From Xanthomonas arboricola pv. populi (GTDB lineage Bacteria; Pseudomonadota; Gammaproteobacteria; Xanthomonadales; Xanthomonadaceae), in the NCBI RefSeq assembly GCF_002939945.1, contig NZ_MDEB01000001.1, positions 310,001-374,000 of the forward strand: DNA of 64,000 bases, written 5' to 3'. Both the position numbers and the translations under genes were made by a program. Under the pieces are notes generated by a model, which saw only the letters and a list, made by a program, of their open reading frames with translations, was not told the origin of the DNA and made no database searches. Each line of letters starts with the position of its first letter. Within the stretch, counting starts at the first letter, position 1. Positions 49,594-58,495 of this stretch are shown here, one piece after another.

Positions 49594-50727
49594 ATGTCCA
49601 AGCACCGCACCCGTCCCTTGATGCTGATTGCCCTGGCAGCTGCGCCGCTGGCGTACGCACAGGAAATCGCCCCCACCCCCGCTTCGCCGCAGGCCTGCAC
49701 CTCCGTCACCTCGGATGCGGCGCGGCTGGCCTGTTACGACCAGGCGCTGGGTTATACGCCGCAATTGACCGCCGAGGCCGACGCCGCCGCGCAGATCGCC
49801 AAGCAGAAGGAATCCAAGCCGCAGGGCGAGCGTGCCCTCAGCCGCGCCGGCGATTTCTTCCGTGCCGATGGCCAGGACCAGCCCAAGGCCGAGGCGGTCG
49901 CCAACGCAGGCCGCGGCTCGTTGCTGGACCGCCGCTGGGAGCTGGCCAAGGATTCCAAGCTGGGCACCTTCCAGCTGCGCGGTTACAAGCCGGTCTATCT
50001 GTTGCCGGCGTTCTGGACCAGCGACTCCAACCGCACCCCGCAGTCGCCGAATCCGGCCAACTCGGTGTCCACCCCGCAGCAACTGGACAGCACCGAGCTG
50101 AAGTTCCAGCTCAGCTTCAAGACCAAGGTGGTCGAGGATCTGTTCGGCGACAACGGCGACATCTGGATGGGCTACACCCAGAGTTCGCGCTGGCAGGCCT
50201 ACAACACCGATGCCTCGCGCCCGTTCCGCGAAACCAATTACGAGCCGGAAGCGATGCTGGTGTTCCGCAACAACTACAGCCTGTTCGGCTGGAAGGGCCG
50301 CATGAGCGGCATCAGCGTCAACCACATGTCCAACGGCCGCGAAGATCCGCTGTCGCGCTCCTGGAACCGGGTGATCCTCAACATCGGGCTGGATCGCGAG
50401 AACTGGGCACTGACGCTGCGCCCGTGGTTCCGCATCAAGGAAGACCGCGCCGACGACAATAATCCCGACATCGAGGATTACATGGGCCGTGGCGATGCCA
50501 CCCTGGTCTACAACAAGGACGGGCACGAAGTGGCGCTGATCGCGCGGCATTCGCTGCGCGGCGGCGACCGCTCGCACGGCTCGGTGCAACTGGATTACGG
50601 CTTCCCGATCACCAACCTGCTGCGCGGCCACGTGCAGGTGTTCGACGGCTATGGCGAAAGCCTGATCGACTACAACCACAAGGCCACCTACATCGGCCTG
50701 GGCGTGTCGTTGCTGGAATGGTTCTAG
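49594..50727 (+). CDS. pldA: Outer-membrane phospholipase A
   Basis: 377 residues from the ATG at 49594; earlier codons are not signal-like. Signal peptide to YAQ, a 100-residue Ala/Gln-rich lead with two Cys (CTSV, ACYDQ), then a 12-strand barrel. The OMPLA active site is visible: NHMSNG gives catalytic His and Ser (H-x-S), followed by RSWNRV with the Asn. It hydrolyses phospholipids in the outer membrane when bilayer symmetry is lost, as a dimer with Ca. A perfect palindromic terminator follows. Confidence 0.92.
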   Translation: MSKHRTRPLMLIALAAAPLAYAQEIAPTPASPQACTSVTSDAARLACYDQALGYTPQLTAEADAAAQIAKQKESKPQGERALSRAGDFFRADGQDQPKAEAVANAGRGSLLDRRWELAKDSKLGTFQLRGYKPVYLLPAFWTSDSNRTPQSPNPANSVSTPQQLDSTELKFQLSFKTKVVEDLFGDNGDIWMGYTQSSRWQAYNTDASRPFRETNYEPEAMLVFRNNYSLFGWKGRMSGISVNHMSNGREDPLSRSWNRVILNIGLDRENWALTLRPWFRIKEDRADDNNPDIEDYMGRGDATLVYNKDGHEVALIARHSLRGGDRSHGSVQLDYGFPITNLLRGHVQVFDGYGESLIDYNHKATYIGLGVSLLEWF

Positions 50728-50767
50728 GCACATCGCGCCGACGCGTTGAGCAACGTCGCAAGACATT

Positions 50768-50799
50768 GAAAAGCCGGCATGCGCGCATGCCGGCTTTTC
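50768..50799. terminator. Perfect palindromic bidirectional terminator
   Basis: A 32-bp perfect inverted repeat: GAAAAGCCGGCATGC, GC, GCATGCCGGCTTTTC. A-run and T-run at its ends make it work on both strands. It follows pldA by 40 bp. Confidence 0.85.
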
Positions 50800-50842
50800 G
50801 ACTTATGGGATTGCAGGCTTGGAGCGGCAAAACGTAGCAAGC

Positions 50843-50950
50843 AATCTTCATGTGGTCGCAGAAATCGCAGTGCATGGGTGGGACATGCCGATTCCGAACA
50901 CGGATCACGCCGCCTGGCGATGAGCGCAGCAGTTTGGTAGCCGCTTCAAG
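50843..50950 (+). repeat. Dispersed intergenic repeat, copy 2
   Basis: About 108 bp that aligns with 23165-23271, with shared TGCCGATTCCGA, CAGTTTG and TAGCCGC. The start AATCTTCATGT also appears at 48308-48318. It lies between pldA and the carbonic anhydrase terminators. No gene in 50728-51045. Confidence 0.5.
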
Positions 50951-50993
50951 TTCCACAGCGCTGACGATCACGCTGCTGCGCACATATAAAAAA

Positions 50994-51020
50994 ACAGCGC
51001 AGGAGATCATCCTGCGCTGT
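50994..51020 (-). terminator. Terminator of the carbonic anhydrase gene
   Basis: ACAGCGCAGGA pairs with TCCTGCGCTGT around a 5-nt loop, and seven T follow on the minus strand (50988-50994). It lies 25 bp past the stop. Strong intrinsic terminator. Confidence 0.9.
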
Positions 51021-51045
51021 CTTCATGAAGCGGCTTCACCAGCGA

Positions 51046-51759
51046 TCAGACGTCGAAGAAATCGACCTTGCCATCTTTCAAGGTGTAGTACGCACCGACC
51101 ACGCGGACATCGCCTGCGCGCAGCGGTTCGAGCAGCGCCGGTTCGGATGCGCCACGCAGGCGGTCCACGGTGCGCTTGACGTTGGCCTTGACCGAGGCCG
51201 CCAGCAGGTCGTCCCCGCCCTTGCTCTTGGCGGTCAGCACGGCCGGGACGATGGGCTCGATCATCGCGCCGATCGCGCCGGGGAAGAATGCGTTCTTCTC
51301 CACCACCGACACCGCCGCAGCGACCGCGCCACAGCTTTCGTGGCCCATCACCACCACCAGCGGCACGCCGAGCTGGCTGACCGCGTATTCGATCGATCCC
51401 AATGCGGTGGTGTCGACGGTATTGCCGGCATTGCGGACGATGAACATTTCGCCCAGGCCACGCCCGAACAGCAACTCCGGCGGCACCCGCGAATCCGAGC
51501 ACGACACCAGGATCACGAACGGGGTCTGCCCCAGCGCCAGTTCCAGACGGCGCTTGCTGTCGGAAATGACTTTCTTGGGACGGTTTTCCACGAACGCGGC
51601 ATTGCCGTCACGCAGTGTCTGCAATGCCTGCTCGGCATTGAGATCGGTCTTCTTCGACGGCGCCGCACCCGCGGCGAACGGCAGTGACGCGGCGGCGGCA
51701 GCGATGGGCGCACAACAGGCGCATTGCAGCAGTTTTCGACGGGATGCGGAATGCGACAT
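51046..51759 (-). CDS. Beta-class carbonic anhydrase, exported
   Basis: 237 residues from the ATG at 51759. The N-terminus has SRRKLLQ followed by a hydrophobic stretch to AAGA, a Tat-type signal. The mature part is a beta-carbonic anhydrase: CSDSRVPPE (Cys and Asp-Arg pair), and GHESCGAV (His and Cys zinc ligands). It interconverts CO2 and bicarbonate, here probably in the periplasm. Most bacterial beta enzymes are cytosolic, so the export signal is notable. Confidence 0.9.
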   Translation of the reverse strand: MSHSASRRKLLQCACCAPIAAAAASLPFAAGAAPSKKTDLNAEQALQTLRDGNAAFVENRPKKVISDSKRRLELALGQTPFVILVSCSDSRVPPELLFGRGLGEMFIVRNAGNTVDTTALGSIEYAVSQLGVPLVVVMGHESCGAVAAAVSVVEKNAFFPGAIGAMIEPIVPAVLTAKSKGGDDLLAASVKANVKRTVDRLRGASEPALLEPLRAGDVRVVGAYYTLKDGKVDFFDV

Positions 51760-51870
51760 GGACGAGCCCCTGCTCTCTGGTTGTCTGGCGATCGTACACC
51801 GAGGCAGGCGCGGCACCATGCTACGGCGCGCGCTCATATCGACACGATTTCGCAACCCGCGCCCCTGGGT

Positions 51871-52506
51871 TCAGGTCCAGTCCGTCAGGCCCTCGCGGCG
51901 ATAGGTTTCCTGAAATGCCGGCCGCGCTTTCATTCGCTGCGCATGTGCCTGCAAGGCCGGCCAGGTATCGCTGGGCCGGGGCATGTTGCGCGACCAACGC
52001 ATCATCATGGTCAGCATGAAATCGGCCGCCGACAACGTCTGGCCCAGCAGATACGGACCATTGGCCTGCAGATGCGCATCCACCTGGGTCCAGGCCGCTT
52101 CGAGTTTTTGTCGTGCCTGCGCCTGCGCCGCATCGCTGTGTTCGGCGCCCGCCGGCTCGCTTGGGTAGAACCAGGCGCGATACGCCGGCTGCAAGGTGTT
52201 GGCGCAGAAGAACATCCACTTGTAGTAGGCCGCGCGCTCGGGCGTGCCAAGCGGTGGTGCCAGCCCGGCCTGTGGATGCAGGTCGGCCAGGTGCAGCGCG
52301 ATTGCTGCGGCTTCGGTGAGCACGTGTCCATCGAGCACCAGCGCCGGTACCACGCCGGCCGGATTGAGCGCCAGATACTGCGGCGATTTCTGCTCGGCGC
52401 GCTCGAAATCGAGCGAATGCAGTGCGTGCGGCACCTCCAGTTCGATCAGCAGCCAATGCACGACGAACGCGGCGGTGCTGGGGGTGTGGTACAGCGTCGT
52501 GGTCAT
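51871..52506 (-). CDS. Glutathione S-transferase family protein
   Basis: 211 residues from the ATG at 52506. Thioredoxin fold LYHTPSTAAFVVHWLLIELE, NPAGVVPALVLDGHVLTEAAAIALHLAD and an all-helical end with LLGQTLSAADFML. It is a second, distantly related GST in the window (also 39549-40193). Substrate unknown. Confidence 0.9.
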   Translation of the reverse strand: MTTTLYHTPSTAAFVVHWLLIELEVPHALHSLDFERAEQKSPQYLALNPAGVVPALVLDGHVLTEAAAIALHLADLHPQAGLAPPLGTPERAAYYKWMFFCANTLQPAYRAWFYPSEPAGAEHSDAAQAQARQKLEAAWTQVDAHLQANGPYLLGQTLSAADFMLTMMMRWSRNMPRPSDTWPALQAHAQRMKARPAFQETYRREGLTDWT

Positions 52507-52519
52507 GCAAACTCCTTCG

Positions 52520-52945
52520 TTAGTTGGTACAGGAACGCAAGCAGGCGAGCTTGTGGGGTTCACAGCGATTGACATCGCTCTGCTGGGTGCAATCGAACAC
52601 CTGGGCCATGCAATTGGCCCGCTGCGCCGGATTCCGGGTGGCGTCACAGCTCTTTCCGCGTGGTGCCACCGCCATGCGGCAGCTGCTTTCGCTGGGCCGG
52701 TCGGCCGTGCACTGCGCTGCGTGGCGGTTGCACTGCGCGATGCAGCGCTCCATCGCCGAGGGGCCGTCGAAGCGCGTTGCGGTGTCGCTGGGCTTGAGCG
52801 GCTTTTTCTCGGCAAACGGTACTGGCGCGGTGGGTTGCGGCGCATAGTTGCCGGACGGAAACAGCACGGAGGGCTGGGTCTTTTGTTGCGCTGCCAGCGG
52901 CAGGCTGGCGCACACCAGGACGGCGAGGCAGATGAGACGGAGCAT
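52520..52945 (-). CDS. Secreted cysteine-rich hypothetical protein
   Basis: 141 residues from the ATG at 52945, with AGGAG upstream. Cleavable signal (LICLAVLVCASLPLAAQ). The mature C-terminal half has ten Cys in spaced patterns (MERCIAQCNRHAAQC, SSCRMAV, KSCDATRN, ANCMAQVFDC, NRCEPHKLACLRSC), probably disulfide-bonded. No known family. It precedes the GST gene by 13 bp, likely in one operon. Confidence 0.75.
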   Translation of the reverse strand: MLRLICLAVLVCASLPLAAQQKTQPSVLFPSGNYAPQPTAPVPFAEKKPLKPSDTATRFDGPSAMERCIAQCNRHAAQCTADRPSESSCRMAVAPRGKSCDATRNPAQRANCMAQVFDCTQQSDVNRCEPHKLACLRSCTN

Positions 52946-53100
52946 TCCTGTTCTCCTGAGGGTGCCTGCATGTATGCACCGAGCATAGCCCGTTCCGGTC
53001 GGGCCGTCCCGCCACCCCACGTGAGAACACGCACGCGGCGTTTTTTCCAGTACATAGGCACCGCGTACGAACAGCAGGCACGCGCAGCGCCCAAACTGAA

Positions 53101-53131
53101 AACGGCGACGCAGTGTACGTGCGTCGCCGTT
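53101..53131 (-). terminator. Terminator of the fumarase gene
   Basis: AACGGCGACGCA and TGCGTCGCCGTT (53101-53112 and 53120-53131) form a 12-bp perfect stem. On the minus strand TTTTCAGTTT follows. It lies 10 bp past the stop. Confidence 0.85.
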
Positions 53132-53141
53132 CCAGGTTTAC

Positions 53142-54659
53142 TTATTCCACCACCACCGGAATCTTGCCGATACGCGATTGCCATTGGCGCGGGCCGGTCT
53201 TGTGCACCGATTCGCCGGTGGAATCCACCGCCACGGTGACCGGCATGTCCTTGACCTCGAACTCGTAGATCGCCTCCATCCCTAAGTCTTCGAATGCCAG
53301 CACGCGTGCGGCCTTGATCGCCTTGGAGACCAGATAGGCCGAACCGCCGACCGCCATCAGATACACGGCCTTGTTGTCGCGGATCGCCTCGATCGCCGCA
53401 TCGCCGCGCTCGGACTTGCCGACCATGCCCAGCAGGCCGGTTTGCTCCAGCATCTGGCGGGTGAATTTGTCCATGCGCGTGGCGGTGGTCGGGCCGGCCG
53501 GGCCGACCACTTCATCGCGCACCGGATCGACCGGGCCGACGTAGTAGATGAAGCGGTTGGTGAAGTCGACCGGCAAGGTTTCGCCCTTGTTGAGCATGTC
53601 GATCATGCGCTTGTGCGCGGCGTCGCGGCCGGTCAGCAGCCTGCCGTTGAGCAGCACCACCTCGCCCGGCTTGAGGCTGGCGACTTCCTCGCGGGTGATG
53701 GTGTCCAGGTTGACCCGGCGCGCGTTGGTCGGGTTGTAGGTGAGCTTGGGCCAGTCTTCCAGCGACGGCGGGTCCAGCATCACCGGGCCGCTGCCGTCCA
53801 GGGTGAAGTGCGCATGGCGGGTCGCCGCGCAGTTGGGGATCAACGCCACCGGCAGGTTGGCGGCGTGAGTCGGGTAATCCTTGACCTTGATGTCCAGCAC
53901 CGTGGTCAGGCCGCCCAGGCCTTGCGCGCCGATGCCGAGCGCGTTGACCTTTTCGTAGAGTTCAAGCCGCAGTTCCTCGGCGCGATTGGACGCGCCGCGC
54001 GCCTGCAGCTCGACGATGTCGATCGGCTCCATCAACGCTTCCTTGGCCAGCAGCATGGCCTTTTCGGCAGTGCCGCCGATGCCGATGCCGAGCATGCCCG
54101 GCGGGCACCAGCCGGCGCCCATGGTCGGCACGGTCTTGAGCACCCAGTCGACGATGGAGTCGGACGGGTTGAGCATGGCGAACTTGCTCTTGGCCTCCGA
54201 GCCGCCGCCCTTGGCCGCGACGATCACTTCGACATGGTGGCCGGGCACGATCTTGGTGTTGACCACCGCCGGGGTGTTGTCGCGGGTGTTGGCGCGCTTG
54301 CCGGCCGGGTCGGCCAGCACGCTGGCGCGCAGCTTGTTGTCGGGGTGGTTGTAGGCGCGGCGCACGCCTTCGTTGACCATGTCTTCCACCCCCATGGTGG
54401 CGTCGTCCCAGCGCACCTGCATGCCGATCTCCAGGAACACGGTGACGATGCCGGTGTCCTGGCAGATCGGGCGATGGCCTTCGGCGCACATGCGCGAGTT
54501 GATCAGGATCTGCGCGATGGCGTCCTTGGCCGCCGGCGACTCTTCGCGCTCGTAGGCAGCGGACAGATTCCTGATGTAGTCGACCGGGTGGTAGTAGCTG
54601 ATGTACTGCAGCGCGTCGGCGACGGACTGGATGAGGTCTTCCTGCTTGATCGAGGTCAC
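53142..54659 (-). CDS. fumA: Fumarate hydratase, class I (iron-sulfur)
   Basis: 505 residues from GTG 54659 (TSIKQEDLIQ follows); an ATG at 54695 would add 12 Pro-rich residues. Single-chain class I fumarase: alpha part with CQDTG (about 65) and ANTRDNTPAVV, beta part with LNGRLLTGRDAAHKR and GPTTATRMDKF. Cys in CQDTG, NCAATRH and other sites should bind the 4Fe-4S cluster. It interconverts fumarate and malate in the TCA cycle and is oxygen-sensitive by family. Own terminator downstream. Confidence 0.93.
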   Translation of the reverse strand: MTSIKQEDLIQSVADALQYISYYHPVDYIRNLSAAYEREESPAAKDAIAQILINSRMCAEGHRPICQDTGIVTVFLEIGMQVRWDDATMGVEDMVNEGVRRAYNHPDNKLRASVLADPAGKRANTRDNTPAVVNTKIVPGHHVEVIVAAKGGGSEAKSKFAMLNPSDSIVDWVLKTVPTMGAGWCPPGMLGIGIGGTAEKAMLLAKEALMEPIDIVELQARGASNRAEELRLELYEKVNALGIGAQGLGGLTTVLDIKVKDYPTHAANLPVALIPNCAATRHAHFTLDGSGPVMLDPPSLEDWPKLTYNPTNARRVNLDTITREEVASLKPGEVVLLNGRLLTGRDAAHKRMIDMLNKGETLPVDFTNRFIYYVGPVDPVRDEVVGPAGPTTATRMDKFTRQMLEQTGLLGMVGKSERGDAAIEAIRDNKAVYLMAVGGSAYLVSKAIKAARVLAFEDLGMEAIYEFEVKDMPVTVAVDSTGESVHKTGPRQWQSRIGKIPVVVE

Positions 54660-54923
54660 GGCTGGCTCTAAGGCTGGCGGGGGCAATCCGGCCATTTTAG
54701 TCGAAACTTCCGGCGTGTCCGGGCGTTGCGTCTATCGACGTGATTGATCGGGCCAACCGATCGCGCGCGGGGCTGGCCTGCGGTATGGGCGCGCCGCACG
54801 ACATCCACCGCGTTGCCTTGCAAGCGTGCAGTCAACAGCGCCACAGCGACCGCGCCAATGCCGCCGTGGGCGCGGTGCACCTCCAACACCCCGCGCCCAC
54901 GCAAGGCGCTGCACACTAAGCCG

Positions 54924-56804
54924 ATGTCAGCCTCCCGTTCCGGCGCCCCTGCGCCTGCCGCTCCCCGTCCCGGCCCCACCCTGCGCGAGCGCCTGGATGC
55001 GTTGCGCAACCTGCCGCCTTTCCTGCGCCAGATCTGGCAGACCAGCCGCTGGCTGAGCGCCAGCAGCATCGGCCTGCGCGTGCTGCGCGCGCTGATGCCG
55101 GTGGCCTCCTTGTATATCGGCAAACTGATCATCGACGAGGCGATCCATCTGGTCGGTCAACCGCCGGCCTTCGACTCGCTGGCGCAGGCGCTGGGCAGCG
55201 GGCGCCTGAACCGGCTGCTGGAATTGCTGGCACTGGAACTGACACTGGCGATCGGTTCGGACCTGCTCGGCCGGCTGGTCGGCTACGCCGATGCGTTGTT
55301 GTCGGAGCTGTTCAACAACGCCGCCAGCGTGCGCCTGATGGAGCACGCCGCGCAGCTGGATCTGGAGGATTTCGAAGACCCCGACCGGCAGGACAAGCTG
55401 GATCGCGCGCGGCGCCAGACCATGAACCGCATGAACCTGATGAGCCAGCTATTCGGCCAGGTGCAGGACGCCATCACCGTGGTCAGTCTGGCGGTGGGCC
55501 TGGTGGTGTATGCGCCGTGGTTGATCCTGCTGCTGGCGATCGCCCTGATCCCGGCCTTCATCGGCGAGGCGCATTTCAATGCGCTGGGCTATTCGCTCAA
55601 CTTCCAGTGGACGCCGGAGCGGCGCCAGCTCGACTACCTGCGCCAGGTCGGCGCGAGCGTCGAGACCGCAAAGGAAGTCAAGATCCTCAACCTGCACCGC
55701 TTCCTGATCGCGCGCTATCGCCGGCTGGCCGACAAGTTCTTCCAGGCCAATCGGGCACTGGCGCGCAAGCGTGCGTTGTGGGGCGCGTTGCTGGCTGCGC
55801 TGGGCACCTTGGGCTACTACATGGCCTATGGCTATATCGCCTGGCGCACCGTGCGCGGCGATTTCAGCATCGGTGATCTGACCTTCCTGGCCGGCAGTTT
55901 CCTGCGCCTGCGCCAGTTGCTGGAAGGCCTGTTGATCGGGTTTTCGCAGGTCGCCGGCCAAGCCTTGTACCTGGACGATCTGTATTCGTTCTTCAACATC
56001 GTGCCGGAGATCCGCTCGCGCCCGAATGCGCTGCCGGTGCCGCGACCGATCCGCCAGGGCTTCGTGTTCGAGGACGTGGGCTTCCGCTATCCGGATGCCG
56101 AGCAGTGGACGGTGCGGCATCTGGATTTCGAACTGCGTGCCGGCGAAGTGCTGGCGCTGGTCGGCGAAAACGGCGCCGGCAAGACCACCCTGGTCAAGCT
56201 GCTGGCGCGGCTGTACGACCCGGACGAAGGCCGCATCCTGCTCGATGGCCACGACCTGCGCGACTACGACCTGGACGATGTGCGCGCCAACCTGGGCGTG
56301 ATCTTTCAGGACTTCGTGCGCTACCACCTGAGCGTGGGCGAGAACATCGGCGTCGGCCAGGTCGATGCGATGGACGATGCGCCGCGCATCCGCGCCGCTG
56401 CGCAGCGTGCGATGGCCGGCGAGCTGATCGACAGCCTGCCCGATAGTTACGACCAGCTGGTCGGGCGCCGCTTCAAGAACAGCGTGGACCTGTCCGGCGG
56501 GCAATGGCAGAAGATCGCCATCGCCCGCGCCTACATGCGCGATGCGCAGCTGATGATCCTGGACGAACCCACCGCCGCACTGGATGCGCGCAGCGAGTTC
56601 GAGGTGTTCCAGCGCTTCAAGGAGCTGTCGGACAACCGCACCGCGGTGCTGATCTCGCACCGTTTTTCCAGCGTGCGCATGGCCGATCGCATCCTGGTGC
56701 TGGCCGCAGGGCGCATCGAGGCCAATGGCACGCATGCCGAACTGATGGCACAGGGCGGGCGCTATGCGGAACTGTTCGAGTTGCAGGCGGCGGGGTATCG
56801 GTGA
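54924..56804 (+). CDS. ABC transporter, fused permease-ATPase (exporter type)
   Basis: 626 residues from the ATG at 54924; a longer start would add a Ser/Pro-rich leader. Six membrane helices (about 40-330), then an ATPase: VGENGAGKTTLVK (Walker A), VIFQDF (Q-loop), LSGGQWQKIAIARA (signature), LMILDEPTAALD (Walker B) and ISHRF (H-loop). MsbA/MdlB-like half-transporter that works as a dimer. Substrate unknown. An array of heptamer repeats follows the gene. Confidence 0.93.
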   Translation: MSASRSGAPAPAAPRPGPTLRERLDALRNLPPFLRQIWQTSRWLSASSIGLRVLRALMPVASLYIGKLIIDEAIHLVGQPPAFDSLAQALGSGRLNRLLELLALELTLAIGSDLLGRLVGYADALLSELFNNAASVRLMEHAAQLDLEDFEDPDRQDKLDRARRQTMNRMNLMSQLFGQVQDAITVVSLAVGLVVYAPWLILLLAIALIPAFIGEAHFNALGYSLNFQWTPERRQLDYLRQVGASVETAKEVKILNLHRFLIARYRRLADKFFQANRALARKRALWGALLAALGTLGYYMAYGYIAWRTVRGDFSIGDLTFLAGSFLRLRQLLEGLLIGFSQVAGQALYLDDLYSFFNIVPEIRSRPNALPVPRPIRQGFVFEDVGFRYPDAEQWTVRHLDFELRAGEVLALVGENGAGKTTLVKLLARLYDPDEGRILLDGHDLRDYDLDDVRANLGVIFQDFVRYHLSVGENIGVGQVDAMDDAPRIRAAAQRAMAGELIDSLPDSYDQLVGRRFKNSVDLSGGQWQKIAIARAYMRDAQLMILDEPTAALDARSEFEVFQRFKELSDNRTAVLISHRFSSVRMADRILVLAAGRIEANGTHAELMAQGGRYAELFELQAAGYR

Positions 56805-56809
56805 GGTCT

Positions 56810-56994
56810 GGGAATCGGGAATCGGGATTCGGGAATCGGGAATCGTTAGAAGCGGCTTCCCGGCGGCTGACAGATACTGAGCGCCCTGATCGGGAAGCAT
56901 CCGGGATTCTTCAGCCGCTGCACCGATTCCCGATTCCCGATTCCCGATTCCCCATTCCCCATTCCCCATTCCCCATTCCCCATTCCCCATTCCC
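56810..56994. repeat. Inverted heptamer repeat arrays
   Basis: Five GGGAATC-type units (56810-56844, one is GGGATTC) are followed after 80 bp by ten units of the complement: four GATTCCC then six CATTCCC (56925-56994). Period 7 throughout. The two arrays can pair into a long hairpin, and it begins 6 bp after the ABC gene stop. Slipped-strand variation in copy number is expected. Confidence 0.85.
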
Positions 56995-57070
56995 GGCCAA
57001 ATGAGAGTTCATCTCATTTGGCCGGCTTGAGGTAGAATTGGCCGGTACTCTTCCCACGACACTTACCGGT

Positions 57071-57850
57071 ATGTCTTCCGCTTTCGGCGCCGAAACGGTG
57101 CTTGAGGTCCGTCACTGGACCGATGCCTACTTCAGCTTCACCACCACCCGCGATGCCGGTTTCCGCTTCGAGAACGGGCAGTTCGTGATGATCGGTCTGG
57201 AGACCGAGACGCGCCCGCTGCTGCGTGCGTACTCGATCGCCAGCGCCAATTGGGAAGAACATCTGGAGTTCTTCAGCATCAAGGTGCCGGACGGTCCGCT
57301 GACCTCGCGGCTGCAACACATCCAGCCGGGCGACAAGGTGCTGGTCGGCAAGAAGCCCACCGGCACGCTGCTGATCAGCGACCTGCACCCGGGCCGCAAT
57401 CTGTACCTGCTGGGCACCGGTACCGGTCTGGCACCGTGGTTGTCGGTGATCAAGGACCCCGAAACCTACGAGCGTTTCGACAAGGTGATCCTGACCCAGG
57501 GCGTGCGCTTCGTGCAGGATCTGGCCTATCGCGACTACTTCGAGCGCGAGCTGCCGCAGCACGAATTCCTCGGCGACCTGCTGCGCGAGAAGTTGCTGTA
57601 CTACCCGGCGGTGACGCGTGAGGCGTTCGCCAATCAGGGCCGCCTGACCGAGCTGATGGCCGATGGCCGCATGCAGCAGACGCTCGGTTTGCCGCCGCTG
57701 GATCCGGCCAGCGACCGCTTCATGATCTGCGGCAGCCCGCAGATGCTGGCCGACCTGCGCACCCTGCTGGATGCGCGTGGCTTCCAGACCTCGCCACGCA
57801 TCGGCACGCCGGGGCATTACGTGTTCGAGCGCGCCTTCGTCGAGAAGTGA
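57071..57850 (+). CDS. fpr: Ferredoxin-NADP(+) reductase
   Basis: 259 residues from the ATG at 57071. FAD domain with RAYSIAS and GQFVMIGL, NADP domain with LLGTGTGLAPWLSVI, FMICGSPQML and the C-terminal VFERAFVEK of bacterial Fpr. It moves electrons between NADPH and ferredoxin/flavodoxin and is often tied to oxidative stress. The sequence before it is AT-richer (GAGTTCATCTCATTTGG). Confidence 0.93.
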   Translation: MSSAFGAETVLEVRHWTDAYFSFTTTRDAGFRFENGQFVMIGLETETRPLLRAYSIASANWEEHLEFFSIKVPDGPLTSRLQHIQPGDKVLVGKKPTGTLLISDLHPGRNLYLLGTGTGLAPWLSVIKDPETYERFDKVILTQGVRFVQDLAYRDYFERELPQHEFLGDLLREKLLYYPAVTREAFANQGRLTELMADGRMQQTLGLPPLDPASDRFMICGSPQMLADLRTLLDARGFQTSPRIGTPGHYVFERAFVEK

Positions 57851-57915
57851 TGCGAGGCGCGTGAAACGCCAGTGCGGTGCGGCGTTGAACATGACGCGTC
57901 GCCGCAATCCGCCGT

Positions 57916-57985
57916 CGTAGGAGCGCACCCGGGCGCGATGAGGCGTTACCGGGAAGGCTTCGTCGCGCCCGGGTGCGCTCCTACG
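57916..57985. repeat. 23-bp perfect inverted repeat (REP-like hairpin)
   Basis: Arms at 57916-57938 and 57963-57985 are perfect reverse complements (beginning CGTAGGAGCGCACCCGGGCG). The loop is 24 bp. I recognise this arm as a repeat common between genes of Xanthomonas. It lies between convergent fpr and gpx and may end both transcripts. Confidence 0.85.
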
Positions 57986-58009
57986 GCTTGAGCGCCATGC
58001 CCTGCGGGA

Positions 58010-58495
58010 TTACGCGCCCAGCGCGCGTTCGATATCCGCGGCCAGGGCTTCCGGCTTGGTGGTCGGGGCGTAACGTTCCAGCACCGTGCCATCGCGGCCG
58101 ATCAGGAACTTGGTGAAGTTCCACTTGATCGCTTCCGATCCCAATACGCCGCGCTGTTCGTGCTTGAGCCATTGCCACAGCGGATGCGCGCCGCTGCCGT
58201 TGACCTCGACCTTCTCGGCCAGCGGAAAATCCACCGCATAATCGAGCGAGCAGAACTGGCGGATCTGCGCAGCATCGCCCGGCTCCTGATGACCGAACTG
58301 ATCGCAGGGAAACCCGATCACCACCAGACCACGCTCGCGATAGCGCTGCCACAGCGCCTGCAGGCCTGCGTATTGCGGCGTAAAGCCGCATTTGGAAGCG
58401 ACATTGACCACCAGCACCACCTTGCCGGCGAAATCGCGCATCGACCGGGGACGCCCTTCCAGGTCGGTGAATTCGAACGTGGAGATGTCGGTCAT
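58010..58495 (-). CDS. Glutathione peroxidase family protein
   Basis: 161 residues from the ATG at 58495. VVNVASKCGFTPQY gives the peroxidatic Cys, then FPCDQFGHQEPG and KWNFTKFLIGRDG with the conserved Trp and Asn. It uses Cys, not selenocysteine, so by family it may prefer thioredoxin. It reduces peroxides. Convergent with fpr across the hairpin repeat. Confidence 0.93.
   Translation of the reverse strand: MTDISTFEFTDLEGRPRSMRDFAGKVVLVVNVASKCGFTPQYAGLQALWQRYRERGLVVIGFPCDQFGHQEPGDAAQIRQFCSLDYAVDFPLAEKVEVNGSGAHPLWQWLKHEQRGVLGSEAIKWNFTKFLIGRDGTVLERYAPTTKPEALAADIERALGA

Noticed and set aside
53442-54671. Plus-strand open frame opposite fumarase
   Set aside because: Complementary to the well-conserved class I fumarase; shadow coding only.
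56925-56994. Possible CRISPR-like array
   Set aside because: Units are 7 bp, directly adjacent and without spacers; it is a simple tandem repeat. No CRISPR array or cas gene was seen anywhere in the window.
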